A stretch of DNA of 33,938 nt, from NCBI GenBank assembly GCA_913058215.1, contig CAJXQE010000034.1, positions 1 through 33,938 on the forward strand. Direction: 5' to 3'. This document shows, one piece after another, positions 25,606-33,890 of the stretch. The notes beneath the pieces are model-generated. The model searched no databases, was not told where the DNA came from, and worked only from the letters and a program-made list of their open reading frames with translations. Within the stretch, counting starts at the first letter, position 1; each line of letters opens with the position of its first letter. The stretch is from an uncultured Verrucomicrobiales bacterium. Its GTDB lineage: Bacteria; Verrucomicrobiota; Verrucomicrobiia; Verrucomicrobiales; DEV007. Both the position numbers and the translations under genes were made by a program.

Positions 25606-26568
25606 ATGAAAACCAATCCATTGCTTCGTATCGCCTTGCCGGCATTACTGATCCTCCCCTTCCTTAGCAGTTGCTCGAATCACATAGCTGCCTACAACGA
25701 TCTGCTGGTGGGCGAACCCTCGGTCGAAACTTCAGAGCCCCAACGCGGCGATGTTCATATCACCTATCTCGGGACGAACGGATATTTGTTCCGCTCCCAC
25801 GATTCGACCATAGCCGTCGACCCCTACTTTTCCCGGATTCCGATTCGCCCTATAGCGCTGAATGCACCCATCTCCCCTTCTCCTCAACGTATCGACTACG
25901 CAACGACACAGGCCGCGTTTCCAAAGCGAGTCGATGCATGGCTAATTACTCACTCCCACTTCGATCACCTTTTCGATGCCCCGGCGCTGCAACCAAAGTT
26001 CGGGGGGAAAATAGTGAGCTCGCATACGGGTCGTTTTTTGGCCCAGGCTCAGGGAGTGCCTTTGCGCAATCTTCGTCCTTCCGAACCCGGCCGGGTTTAC
26101 CATTTCGGCGGTGCCAAGGTCAGCGTATTGGAAGCGAAACACGACACGATTTTCGGAATGACTCCGTATCCGGGCAAAATCACCGAACCGATGTCATCAT
26201 CTCCAAATCGGCCGAAGGATTGGCTGCTGGGCACTCCGCTCGCCTATCTCATCGAGATGGAAGGGAAAAGGATCTATGTTGAATCCGGTGGAGTTCCCGG
26301 ATTCCTTCCCCCGGTAAAAAATGTTGATCTCGCGATCATCGGCACGGCGGTCCCGGACAGCCAGTCACGTTTCCCCGGAGCGGTTCGAAAACTGAATCCG
26401 CGCTATGTGCTTCCCAGTCACCAGGACAACTTTTTTCTGCCGCTGGAAAACGGATTTCAGTTCTCGACTCTATCAAACCTCCCTCAAATCAAGGCAAGGC
26501 ATAAAGCAGAGCAGCTTCCCGGTGAGTTAATCCTTATGGACTATTTCCACACCTGGAAGCTGAGATAA
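25606..26568 (+). CDS. MBL-fold metallohydrolase lipoprotein
   Basis: This is a metallo-beta-lactamase-fold hydrolase of 320 residues. Residues 1-23 are a lipoprotein signal with lipobox LSSC, so it is likely lipid-anchored in the envelope. The fold starts at GDVHITYLGTNGYLFRS and DSTIAVDPYFS. The metal motif is THSHFDHLFD (HxHxDH), with a further His in EAKHDT and PSHQDN. It resembles the UlaG / NAPE-PLD-like branch of the superfamily, which acts on phosphodiesters or lactones. No specific substrate can be named. An in-frame ATG at 25498 would add 36 residues and hide the lipobox, so I chose 25606. It converges on the OmpA-family gene 34 bp away. Confidence 0.88.
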   Translation: MKTNPLLRIALPALLILPFLSSCSNHIAAYNDLLVGEPSVETSEPQRGDVHITYLGTNGYLFRSHDSTIAVDPYFSRIPIRPIALNAPISPSPQRIDYATTQAAFPKRVDAWLITHSHFDHLFDAPALQPKFGGKIVSSHTGRFLAQAQGVPLRNLRPSEPGRVYHFGGAKVSVLEAKHDTIFGMTPYPGKITEPMSSSPNRPKDWLLGTPLAYLIEMEGKRIYVESGGVPGFLPPVKNVDLAIIGTAVPDSQSRFPGAVRKLNPRYVLPSHQDNFFLPLENGFQFSTLSNLPQIKARHKAEQLPGELILMDYFHTWKLR

Positions 26569-26602
26569 TTTGAGAAGATTCCCTTCCCTTCGCCCTCCGG
26601 GC

Positions 26603-27385
26603 TTAATGCTCTAAGCGGTAAATCACCACGCGGCGATCCTGGCGGAGCATCATTTCCTGAGAGTAATCAGGAAAGCGGGCCTGAGATTCACCAAAACCAA
26701 TTGGAAGGAGACGGTGGGGCGATACCCCGAGGCTTCCCATGACCTGAACAATATACTCGGCACGACGCTGAGAGAGATTCTGGTTGGCGTAAGCGCTTCC
26801 CTCTGCCGAGGCATGACCCTCGACAACATATTTCAATCCGGACAGAGACGGATCCTTCAGAGCCGTAGCAAGTTGGACGATGACATCAAACGAACCTTGA
26901 TCAGCAAAGTCAGTCTTCCCCTTTTTGAAAAGGATATTATCCCGAGTCACTTTGGATTGAGGATCAACGGTGTATTTCACTTCTATTGCCTCTTCCCCAG
27001 CGGCCACAGAATAAGCTCCTGCACCCGTCGACGCTTTCGCTGTAGTCGTTGTTAATTGGATCTTGTCATCTTCCGCGGCCGCCTGAATGGCCGTAGGGAT
27101 TCCTCGGGTTCCTCGTTTAGAGAAATAGAGCGAGCGGGTTTCCGTTTCTACTTTCGGTGTCGCCGTTGACGGTGTAATTCCCCGGGTACCCAGTCCACGT
27201 GTCTTGAACTTGGATTGGACGGCAGGCTTTCCGGCTTCCGGTTTTGCTCCAGCCTGTCCACGTAACTTCCTGACTAGATCTTCCGTGGACTCCTGAGCAA
27301 ATGTGAAACCTGCTCCCATTGCAAAGATCGCCCCCACGATCACTGCTTTAGAGATGTTTGTTGTATTGCGAATATTTCTCTTCAT
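26603..27385 (-). CDS. OmpA-family envelope protein with TRG motifs
   Basis: This exported 260-residue protein has a signal peptide (about 1-31, ending TFAQ). A low-complexity middle contains three TRG motifs (KTRGLGTRGITPS near 60, KRGTRGIPTAI near 90). A C-terminal OmpA-like peptidoglycan-binding domain covers about 145-255 (LKYVVEGHASAEGSAYANQNLSQRRAEYIVQVMGSLG, then LLPIGFGESQ and RRVVIYRL). Most OmpA proteins of this type anchor the outer membrane or a complex to the wall. AGGAGG lies 8 bases before the ATG at 27385 and fixes this start over one at 27415. It is 60 bp downstream of the three-heme protein gene and shares the TRGIPxAI motif with it, which suggests a joint role. Confidence 0.88.
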   Translation of the reverse strand: MKRNIRNTTNISKAVIVGAIFAMGAGFTFAQESTEDLVRKLRGQAGAKPEAGKPAVQSKFKTRGLGTRGITPSTATPKVETETRSLYFSKRGTRGIPTAIQAAAEDDKIQLTTTTAKASTGAGAYSVAAGEEAIEVKYTVDPQSKVTRDNILFKKGKTDFADQGSFDVIVQLATALKDPSLSGLKYVVEGHASAEGSAYANQNLSQRRAEYIVQVMGSLGVSPHRLLPIGFGESQARFPDYSQEMMLRQDRRVVIYRLEH

Positions 27386-27393
27386 CGTTTTTT

Positions 27394-27399
27394 CCTCCT
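27394..27399 (-). promoter_or_regulatory. Shine-Dalgarno of the OmpA-family gene
   Basis: A perfect AGGAGG on the minus strand, 8 bases before the ATG at 27385. This is the strongest ribosome-binding site in the window, which suggests high translation relative to the upstream gene of the same operon. Confidence 0.85.
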
Positions 27400-27445
27400 T
27401 AATTGAAACGGACACTTTAATTATACGCTATTTGACGTTCGAAAA

Positions 27446-30343
27446 TCAATCCTTAAGCAGATATCCAATTTTGGCCTCCGTGATCGGAGCAGGAACTGAT
27501 GTTCCCTCTTTCACCTCGTCGGCCTTAATTGCTTTTGGAATTCCCCGGGTGGAGAAAACGACGCCTTTATCGTAGACGGTGAAGTCTCCAACTTTCTCGC
27601 CCTTGGCCACGTTCTTGATCGCAGCCTTGGAAGCATAGACAATGACATGCTCAGCTCCAGCCGGCTTCGTGGTTTCCCAGGACACTTCAAGTTTCTTGTT
27701 CTTAGGCCGCAAGGTAGATTTGCCAAGTGTTCCCGGAAACAATTCAGTAACATGCTTATCCGAGCTGAAGTGAAACACACGGATGTGAGTGTCGGCAGTG
27801 GCGACGATCCCCAGCTTCGCTCTTTCCCCGACATGAAGGGTTGGCTGAATCGAAACCTTGAGCTTCCCACCGTGTTTCAACAGAACTGATTCTGTAGCGA
27901 GGGATTCCGCGGCATGATCGGACGTGAGAACGGCATGCTTCACTTCTGCTGTCGTGTAGTCAGCGTTACCGAATGCTCCGAGATACTGTTCCGAATTCGA
28001 AATCAGATCGGCGTATTTCTCACCACCGAAATCCTCGTAGCCGAGTGGTGTGAAAGACATCAGCTCATATCCCAAGGCATAGACTACTGAGATATACTCA
28101 CGCAGCATATTTTCCCGGCGGACGGGAAGATCCCGTGCCAATGAACTGGAAATCACAGCCAGGGTCTCGCTCTGATCACTTTCCTCATCCAGTTGTTTGA
28201 TAAGTTCCTCGTAAGACATCCCGAACTCGCTGGCGAGACGGCGTGCCGTTACCGGCGCTTTAAAATGATCGTAAAGTCCACGAACCGGCTCAGTTGTTTC
28301 GGCAAGGTCTTTAATAGCGAGATCATTTGCCGCAGCAAAACGATCGTAATCCTCTTTGACTTTCGCCCGGAGAATTTCGGGTTCCACGTAGAGTTTCTCC
28401 ATCAGTTTCCTTTCTTTAAAATCCAGGATTCCGGAGGCTTCCACGAGAGGACGCATCTCGTCCTTCATCCCCGCCAGGGTTTGTGCCTTCTTGTCCAATA
28501 CCTTGCTGGAAGGTTTTATTCCTGAATCGTGGCAGGATATGCATGAGATCCCATTGATAATCACTCCGTCGGCACGGCTCTTATCCTGAACAATCTCCAC
28601 CGGTCCGCGATTGAGACGCTTGCCACTGGCTGCCGCGAGCATGTAACCCTGCATCCCATTCGGCAAGCTGAAGACCATTTCACCTCCGTCGTGCTTAAAC
28701 ATATGATCTTCGTTGTGAGTCAGCTCTGCAGTAGGCGGCCCCAGTGGAGCCATCTGGAGATCCTGAGTCCGGTCCGCACTGAGCGGAGTGAAATCATAGC
28801 TGATCCAGTAACCTCCAGGCCACGAACCAATTTCATGCCTTTCAACGAGACGGTTTGCCTGGGAAACTCCGGAAAACTGAAATCCGGCACGGATGGCTTC
28901 GCCTTCACGAAGATTGTGATTGCGATCAAATCCCAAGCGGTCTTCCAAAGGCTTCACAATGTCTGTATCCATGCTTGGATCATAACAGTCCAGAAGCGTG
29001 TAGAGCATCTCATCATAAAGAGGTGGCTGTGAGCAGGCAAAGACGAACCAGTCGCCCCGGACGTAGGACATCCTGCAGCCGGTGTATTTCTCCATCAAAT
29101 TCTCTTTCCGACTGTCGATTCCATACATTCCATACGGATAGTACTTGATCATCCGTTCCCAGTCTTCGGCCTTCCAGTTGTAGTCACGAAGGTCAATGCG
29201 GTAGACGGTCTCCTCCTCGTCGATCGCCTTGGGTCGTGTAATCTTGGCGTTCAGCGAGAGGCTGTTGATCAGCTTGCTGACACCTGCATAGTGAGGATCC
29301 AGGTCAGAAATTGTTGAGTTCCCTTTCTCATCTTTCGCATTGTAGAGATTGGTCAGAGTGAAATAGCGAACAAAGCGGCGCTCATTTTCCGATGTTTTAT
29401 CCAAATCTGAGTACATCGCATCGATCATGTCATCGTTGCTAATGATTTCACGCTGAACGGCCACTGGCGGATCTGCTTCAATCCATTTCCTCAGGGCTGT
29501 CATCTCCGCTTCCACGAGCGGCGGCCGATAGCCTTTGTCCCCTTCTTTCCCCCGGGACTTCGGCATACGATCCGAATCATCGTGTGAACGGACGACCCGA
29601 TCCACAATAAGGGAGGCAAGAGAGTTACTTCCCGAAGTATCTTTTTCCGAAAACAACTGCGCCAGGTTCACCGTTCCGTGAAGCTCAGGATCGTAATCCC
29701 CTGAGTGACAACCCGAACAACGCTGCTTGAAGATCCAGTGAACTTTCTCTTCCAGAGAAACCCCGCTTGGCAGGACGTCTTCACGCCTTACATCCTCAAC
29801 AGGAACAACATTATCAATGATCTTTCTCTCTGCTGGAGTGATTTTCGCGGCAGCAACCACAGTTGGCCCTTTGGGGGCATCCCCGGGTTTTCCCTCTGGC
29901 GGATTCCTCTTTGTTGGGACTGGAGACTCCACAGGTTCTACAGGTTTTGCCGGAGCATTCCCCAGCGCAACAATCCAATCAGAAATCATTTTCGTTTCCT
30001 CGGCTGACAAGACATCTGAGTAGGACTCATCCCCTTTTGCTCCCCGGCTTTTCGGCATACGCTTCCGGGAATCAGCCTCTAAAGAAATCCGACTGAAAAG
30101 CGGCGACTCCTCCGGCTTACCGGGTATAACAGCTTCATCCGAGATCAAATCCTCGACCGTAATTTCTTTGTGAAGATAGGGAAAATCGTCATTGGTGTCA
30201 GGATGGTGGCAATTCTGGCATCGTTTCTCCAACAATTCGAGAACTTTAGGTGTCATATCCTGAGAAACTCCCCGACTCAGTAAACTGAATGTCGAGATCA
30301 ATGTCAGGAGCAGTGTTAAATAGGTTTTGGATGTCATTTTCAT
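27446..30343 (-). CDS. secreted three-CxxCH protein with DUF4384-like C-terminus
   Basis: This exported protein has 965 residues. Residues 1-27 are a signal peptide. Two consecutive cytochrome-like domains follow: CQNCH near 42, and CSGCH near 210. Each is followed by a matching stretch (RMPKSRGAKGDESY and RMPKSRGKEGDKGY) and a closing W(I) helix, so they look like an internal duplication with a Pro/Lys linker between. The middle (about 290-560) is unfamiliar. A third CxxCH (CISCHDSG) lies near 599, within FSLPNGMQGYMLAAASGKRL...NGISCISCHDSG. The C-terminal part (about 850-965) resembles DUF4384 (LHVGERAKLGIVATADTHIRVFHF) and ends with VVFSTRGIPKAI. The protein should bind three c-type hemes in the envelope. 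Its job is unknown. It is probably in one operon with the OmpA gene. Confidence 0.85.
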   Translation of the reverse strand: MKMTSKTYLTLLLTLISTFSLLSRGVSQDMTPKVLELLEKRCQNCHHPDTNDDFPYLHKEITVEDLISDEAVIPGKPEESPLFSRISLEADSRKRMPKSRGAKGDESYSDVLSAEETKMISDWIVALGNAPAKPVEPVESPVPTKRNPPEGKPGDAPKGPTVVAAAKITPAERKIIDNVVPVEDVRREDVLPSGVSLEEKVHWIFKQRCSGCHSGDYDPELHGTVNLAQLFSEKDTSGSNSLASLIVDRVVRSHDDSDRMPKSRGKEGDKGYRPPLVEAEMTALRKWIEADPPVAVQREIISNDDMIDAMYSDLDKTSENERRFVRYFTLTNLYNAKDEKGNSTISDLDPHYAGVSKLINSLSLNAKITRPKAIDEEETVYRIDLRDYNWKAEDWERMIKYYPYGMYGIDSRKENLMEKYTGCRMSYVRGDWFVFACSQPPLYDEMLYTLLDCYDPSMDTDIVKPLEDRLGFDRNHNLREGEAIRAGFQFSGVSQANRLVERHEIGSWPGGYWISYDFTPLSADRTQDLQMAPLGPPTAELTHNEDHMFKHDGGEMVFSLPNGMQGYMLAAASGKRLNRGPVEIVQDKSRADGVIINGISCISCHDSGIKPSSKVLDKKAQTLAGMKDEMRPLVEASGILDFKERKLMEKLYVEPEILRAKVKEDYDRFAAANDLAIKDLAETTEPVRGLYDHFKAPVTARRLASEFGMSYEELIKQLDEESDQSETLAVISSSLARDLPVRRENMLREYISVVYALGYELMSFTPLGYEDFGGEKYADLISNSEQYLGAFGNADYTTAEVKHAVLTSDHAAESLATESVLLKHGGKLKVSIQPTLHVGERAKLGIVATADTHIRVFHFSSDKHVTELFPGTLGKSTLRPKNKKLEVSWETTKPAGAEHVIVYASKAAIKNVAKGEKVGDFTVYDKGVVFSTRGIPKAIKADEVKEGTSVPAPITEAKIGYLLKD

Positions 30344-30382
30344 CAGCGGATCTTGGTTTATCTTAACAGAGAATCGTTAGTA

Positions 30383-30422
30383 TTGACGATCTGATTGCAC
30401 AAAATATGTTTTTTTTCGTCAA
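30383..30422. promoter_or_regulatory. candidate face-to-face promoters / operator dyad
   Basis: TTGACGA (30383-30389) and TCGTCAA (30416-30422) are perfect inverted repeats 26 bases apart in the 109-bp divergent spacer. The left one is a good plus-strand -35, with TATGTT (30405-30410) 16 bases on. The right one is an equivalent minus-strand -35, though its -10 is unclear. Coordinated control of both heme-protein transcripts is possible. Confidence 0.4.
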
Positions 30423-30452
30423 GAACCAACTCAACGTGTTATATCAAACAGC

Positions 30453-31526
30453 GTGAAACACACATTCAACACTGCAGCCGCTGTTCTAATTCTGCTGTTT
30501 TCAACGGGATGTTGGAAAAAGACTCCGGACATTCCTGTGAAGCCAGTGGACTTCTCCGGACTAGACGAGAACAGCGGAGTTTGGGAGACTTTGCTGGCTC
30601 TCGGGGAATCTCCACCCGAGCACTATCTGGCGGACTTTCCGGATGAAACAATTGAAGCCGGGAAGGAATTAGTTTTTACCGGAAAAGCGAAAAATCCTGA
30701 GACGGGACTACCGGGTCCAAGAATCTCGGATTACTTCTATTGTACTGACTGCCACAATGTAAAAGCAGAAGAACCAAATATCGCCTCTGTTTCGGATTCG
30801 ATCGTGAAACTCGAACACGCGACGTCCAACAAACTGCCCCTGCTTCAGGGATCCACTTTTGCCGGAATGGTCAATCGTGAAACATGGTACAACGGAGACT
30901 ACGCTAAAAAATATCGCTTTTCACTCGCCGTTCGAGCGGCCCGCAAATCGCTCCGCGAATCGATCAAGCTCTGTTCGCGGGAGTGCTCTCAAGGAAGGGA
31001 TCCTCTACCCTGGGAAGAAGAAGCGATGCTTGCCTATTTCTGGACGCTGGAATGGAAGCTCTCTAATCTGGGATACACATCCGCCGATGTAGCGGAGCTC
31101 AAACGCCGAGCTCTGGATCCGGCCAGTCGATCGGGAATTGTATCAGAAATCAAAGCCAAGTATGCTCTGACATCACCAGCGACATTCAGCGGAATGCCCG
31201 AAGACGGGAAAGCAGGTTATCCGGTGGAAGGCGAAAAAGACCTCAAGGTCGGTCAGATAATCTGGGAGCAAAGCTGTCTCCATTGTCATGGGGCGGAGGG
31301 CGCATCGGAACACTATTTCGGAGACAAGCCCGACGTTTGGTCCTCGCTTGCCCGTAAATTCAAGAGTTCCTCAAAAAAATCCGTCTACGGCTTTATCCGC
31401 CTAGGAACCCACCCCGAAGAAGGGAAACGTCCTTATATGCCGAACTACACCACGGAACGGCTCAGCGATAAGCAGATCGAAGATCTCCGCGCCTACATTG
31501 AGTCGAAGGCGGCAGAAGCAAAGTGA
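30453..31526 (+). CDS. diheme cytochrome c lipoprotein
   Basis: This 357-residue envelope lipoprotein has the lipobox FSTGC at about residue 20, directly after a hydrophobic signal. Two heme c motifs lie in separate domains: CTDCH near 97-101 and CLHCH near 275-279. The first lies in a domain rich in aromatic residues and ends with a segment LCSRECSQGRDPLPWEEEAMLAYFW that resembles the SoxA/diheme cytochrome type. The second is a class-I-like domain closing with the axial-ligand candidate Met in RPYMPNYTTERLSDKQIEDLRAYI. The start codon is GTG. It is divergent from the three-heme gene. A periplasmic or outer-membrane electron carrier is likely; its partners are inferred only from position. 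Confidence 0.88.
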   Translation: MKHTFNTAAAVLILLFSTGCWKKTPDIPVKPVDFSGLDENSGVWETLLALGESPPEHYLADFPDETIEAGKELVFTGKAKNPETGLPGPRISDYFYCTDCHNVKAEEPNIASVSDSIVKLEHATSNKLPLLQGSTFAGMVNRETWYNGDYAKKYRFSLAVRAARKSLRESIKLCSRECSQGRDPLPWEEEAMLAYFWTLEWKLSNLGYTSADVAELKRRALDPASRSGIVSEIKAKYALTSPATFSGMPEDGKAGYPVEGEKDLKVGQIIWEQSCLHCHGAEGASEHYFGDKPDVWSSLARKFKSSSKKSVYGFIRLGTHPEEGKRPYMPNYTTERLSDKQIEDLRAYIESKAAEAK

Positions 31527-31550
31527 ACAGGCAATTGAGCTTGTTCCTTT
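31525..31550 (+). terminator. weak terminator overlapping the diheme gene stop
   Basis: GAACAGGC and GCTTGTTC form an 8-bp stem with one G-T pair and a 6-base loop, beginning inside the TGA stop, followed by CCTTT. The T-run is short. It lies between convergent genes. Confidence 0.35.
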
Positions 31551-31573
31551 AGAAGAATCGAATCGGGAAGGAA

Positions 31574-31855
31574 TTACTCGATCCCTACTTCGCGAGCTTC
31601 TTCTTTGGCAGGAGCTGCTTTTTTCTCAGTGGACTCGTGACCGTGCCCCTTGTCATCAGCGTGATGATCGTCTTTTTTACCGTGCTGATCATCAGCATGA
31701 TCACCATGCCCTCCGTGACCATCTTCATGCCCGTCATCATGACTGCCATGACCCTGGTGCAAAATGGAGGTTTCATCGAAACTGTGCGGTTCACAAGCTA
31801 CGGAAAAGAACGCGGCTGCGGCCAGGAGCAGAGACAATCGGCAAACTGATTTCAT
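31574..31855 (-). CDS. histidine-rich lipoprotein
   Basis: This 93-residue exported protein has a lipoprotein signal with lipobox SVAC near residue 21. The mature part is dominated by His, Asp and Gly, with about a dozen histidines in 44 residues (for example GHGSHDDGHEDGHGGHGDH), then a Lys/Ala/Glu tail. Such stretches bind Zn, Ni, Cu or Co ions in metal chaperones and storage proteins. No other domain is present. I chose the ATG at 31855 because an in-frame start at 31891 would bury the signal. It lies between the diheme lipoprotein and the sulfatase, so a metal-handling role in the envelope is inferred. Low complexity makes homology searches unreliable here. Confidence 0.78.
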   Translation of the reverse strand: MKSVCRLSLLLAAAAFFSVACEPHSFDETSILHQGHGSHDDGHEDGHGGHGDHADDQHGKKDDHHADDKGHGHESTEKKAAPAKEEAREVGIE

Positions 31856-31919
31856 GGCCAACCCTGTAAACGTGCCAGACCGCTTTTGCAACTTTCAACT
31901 TCTCCGATAATGTGGCGCT

Positions 31920-33335
31920 GTGAGTTCTTCAGAAAAACCCAATATTCTCTGGTATTGCACCGACCAACAGCGCTTCGATACAATCGGCGCATTGGGCAAC
32001 CCGTATGTGCATACACCAACGCTCGATCTGCTTGTTGAGGGTGGGACAGCATTTACCCATGCCTACTGCCAAAGCCCGATCTGCACACCGAGCCGGACCA
32101 GCATCATGTCGGGAAAATATCCCTCAAAGGTTCACAACACCAGAAATGGCAATGATACCTTTCCAGACAGCACCCCTTTGATCAGCAAGTTGATTGCCGA
32201 TCAAGGCTACGACTGCGGAATGATCGGGAAATTCCATCTGCAAAGCTCAGGAAAGCGCACCGAGCCGCGGATTCCCCACGACGGCTTTCGTTATTGGAAA
32301 TTTTCCCACGCACCTCGCGACGACTGGCCCGAAGGGGAGCATGACTACGCCGACTGGGTTAGGGAAAACGGAGGAGATCTCAACGAGATGCGTGAGTCAC
32401 CGGACCGGGTTCCTGCCAAGTTTCATCAAACCACCTGGGCGACGACTCGCGCGATCGAGTTTCTGTCTGAAGAGCGGGGCGACAAGCCGTGGATGTTAAA
32501 CATCAATGTTTACGACCCGCACCCTCCCTTCACTCCCCCGAAGGAATACGCCGACAAGTTTTCAGCGGATGATATGCCGGGACCGCATTTCGAAACCGGC
32601 GATATCGCGGCTCAGGACAAGTTGGTCGATGCAGACTTCCAGACCCGGTCGAAAACTCCGGAGGAAATCGAAGCGAAAGATGCTCAGGCGAAATATTACG
32701 CAATGATTGCCCTGATCGATGATCAGTTTGCCCGACTCTGGGATGCGATCAAAGCCTCAAGCCAGTCCGACAATACGGTGATCATTTTCACCAGCGACCA
32801 CGGAGAAACACTTGGCGATCATGGATTGCTCTACAAAGGTTGTCGCTTCTACGAAGGCTTGATTCGTGTCCCGCTTATTTTTCACTTCCCCCCTGCCTTT
32901 GCCACAGCTCACAAATATGAGCACCCCGTCGAACTCCTCGATCTATCGGCGACTCTTCTGGAAATTGCAGGAGCAGCGATACCGGACGATCACCAGGGCT
33001 ACTCCCTGATGCCCGTCTTGAAGAAAGAAACGGATGCATCCACACCGGTCCGGGATTTTGTCCGCTGTGAATACTTCGATGCACTGGCTTCAGAATTCAC
33101 CGGTGGAAACGGAACTTTTGCATCGATGCATCGGGAAGGTAAATACAAAATCAGTATCTACCACAGCATTGATAAAGGCGAACTGTTCGACCTCGAATCC
33201 GATCCGTGGGAACATCGAAATTTGTGGGACAATCCTGAGTTTCAAACCGTAAAGAACGAGCTGATTCTAAAAAGTTTCAATGCGCATGTAAATCTGACGA
33301 CGGATGTGGGCTCAGAACGCATTGCTCCGATGTAG
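31920..33335 (+). CDS. type I sulfatase (formylglycine-dependent)
   Basis: This sulfatase hydrolyses sulfate esters with a calcium ion and a formylglycine made from Cys55. It has 471 residues. The N-terminal metal segment is PNILWYCTDQQRFDTIGALG. The modification motif CTPSR follows at 55-59 in SPICTPSRTSIMSGKYP. FTSDHGETLGDHGLLYKGCRFYEGLIRVPLIF carries the second metal-binding group. The C-terminus holds FDLESDPWEHRNLW, as in choline-sulfatase/arylsulfatase-like enzymes. The start is GTG at 31920. No signal peptide is visible, so it may act in the cytosol on imported sulfated sugars or choline-sulfate-like molecules. No maturase gene is in the window. It is divergent from the His-rich gene. 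Confidence 0.93.
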   Translation: MSSSEKPNILWYCTDQQRFDTIGALGNPYVHTPTLDLLVEGGTAFTHAYCQSPICTPSRTSIMSGKYPSKVHNTRNGNDTFPDSTPLISKLIADQGYDCGMIGKFHLQSSGKRTEPRIPHDGFRYWKFSHAPRDDWPEGEHDYADWVRENGGDLNEMRESPDRVPAKFHQTTWATTRAIEFLSEERGDKPWMLNINVYDPHPPFTPPKEYADKFSADDMPGPHFETGDIAAQDKLVDADFQTRSKTPEEIEAKDAQAKYYAMIALIDDQFARLWDAIKASSQSDNTVIIFTSDHGETLGDHGLLYKGCRFYEGLIRVPLIFHFPPAFATAHKYEHPVELLDLSATLLEIAGAAIPDDHQGYSLMPVLKKETDASTPVRDFVRCEYFDALASEFTGGNGTFASMHREGKYKISIYHSIDKGELFDLESDPWEHRNLWDNPEFQTVKNELILKSFNAHVNLTTDVGSERIAPM

Positions 33336-33404
33336 AACCGTCTTCTATTGTTCCATTCGTGATCGAAGGTAAACGACGGACCACATCTCAGATGCATCCC
33401 GAAT

Positions 33405-33890
33405 CTACGTAATCCGCTTCACTACGATGCGGCTGCCTTCATGCTTGGCGACCATGATGGGCTCTCCTTTCGGGATGAACTCACCGTCGGAAATAATATC
33501 GAGGAGATCGTCTCCAAAACGGCCTTTGCCTGCGGGGCGAAGATCCGTAGTCGATTCGCCTTTCAAGCCGAGGTAAGTCCTCCGGGAAACAGAATCACCA
33601 GACTCGCTTCCCACGATCTCTCCGTCAATCGATGCGCCACCGGGAACGGCTCCCTCAAGCACCATCCATCGTCCCATTCGAGAGGAAGGAAGAAAGCGCA
33701 TCGCGACCAGGATCAACACCAGTGCGCCCACAAGGCCAATCGCCAGCGAAACCATGGCATTGTCCAACAATGCTCCCCATGAAAACTCAGAGGGAAGGCC
33801 CGTCCATTTCCATTCAAACTCGACCCGGTCAACCATTCCCAGCCCCAGCGATACTAGCACTAACAAACCACCCACAAGCCCGGGTATAAT
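33405..33890 (-). CDS. NfeD-like membrane protein (5' end missing)
   Basis: This is the C-terminal part of an NfeD family protein, about 161 residues. Two hydrophobic helices (IIPGLVGGLLVLVSLGLGMV and ALLDNAMVSLAIGLVGALVLILVAM) are followed by the OB-fold domain typical of NfeD: YLGLKGESTTDLRPAGKGRFGDDLLDIISDGEFI and PIMVAKHEGSRIVVKRI. NfeD proteins associate with flotillin-like or membrane-bound serine-protease partners; longer ClpP-fused forms have a protease domain before these helices. The N-terminus is cut by the adapter, so it cannot be told which form this is. The first five residues of the open frame, MYKRQ, come from adapter bases. It converges on the sulfatase gene. Confidence 0.85.
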   Translation of the reverse strand: MIPGLVGGLLVLVSLGLGMVDRVEFEWKWTGLPSEFSWGALLDNAMVSLAIGLVGALVLILVAMRFLPSSRMGRWMVLEGAVPGGASIDGEIVGSESGDSVSRRTYLGLKGESTTDLRPAGKGRFGDDLLDIISDGEFIPKGEPIMVAKHEGSRIVVKRIT

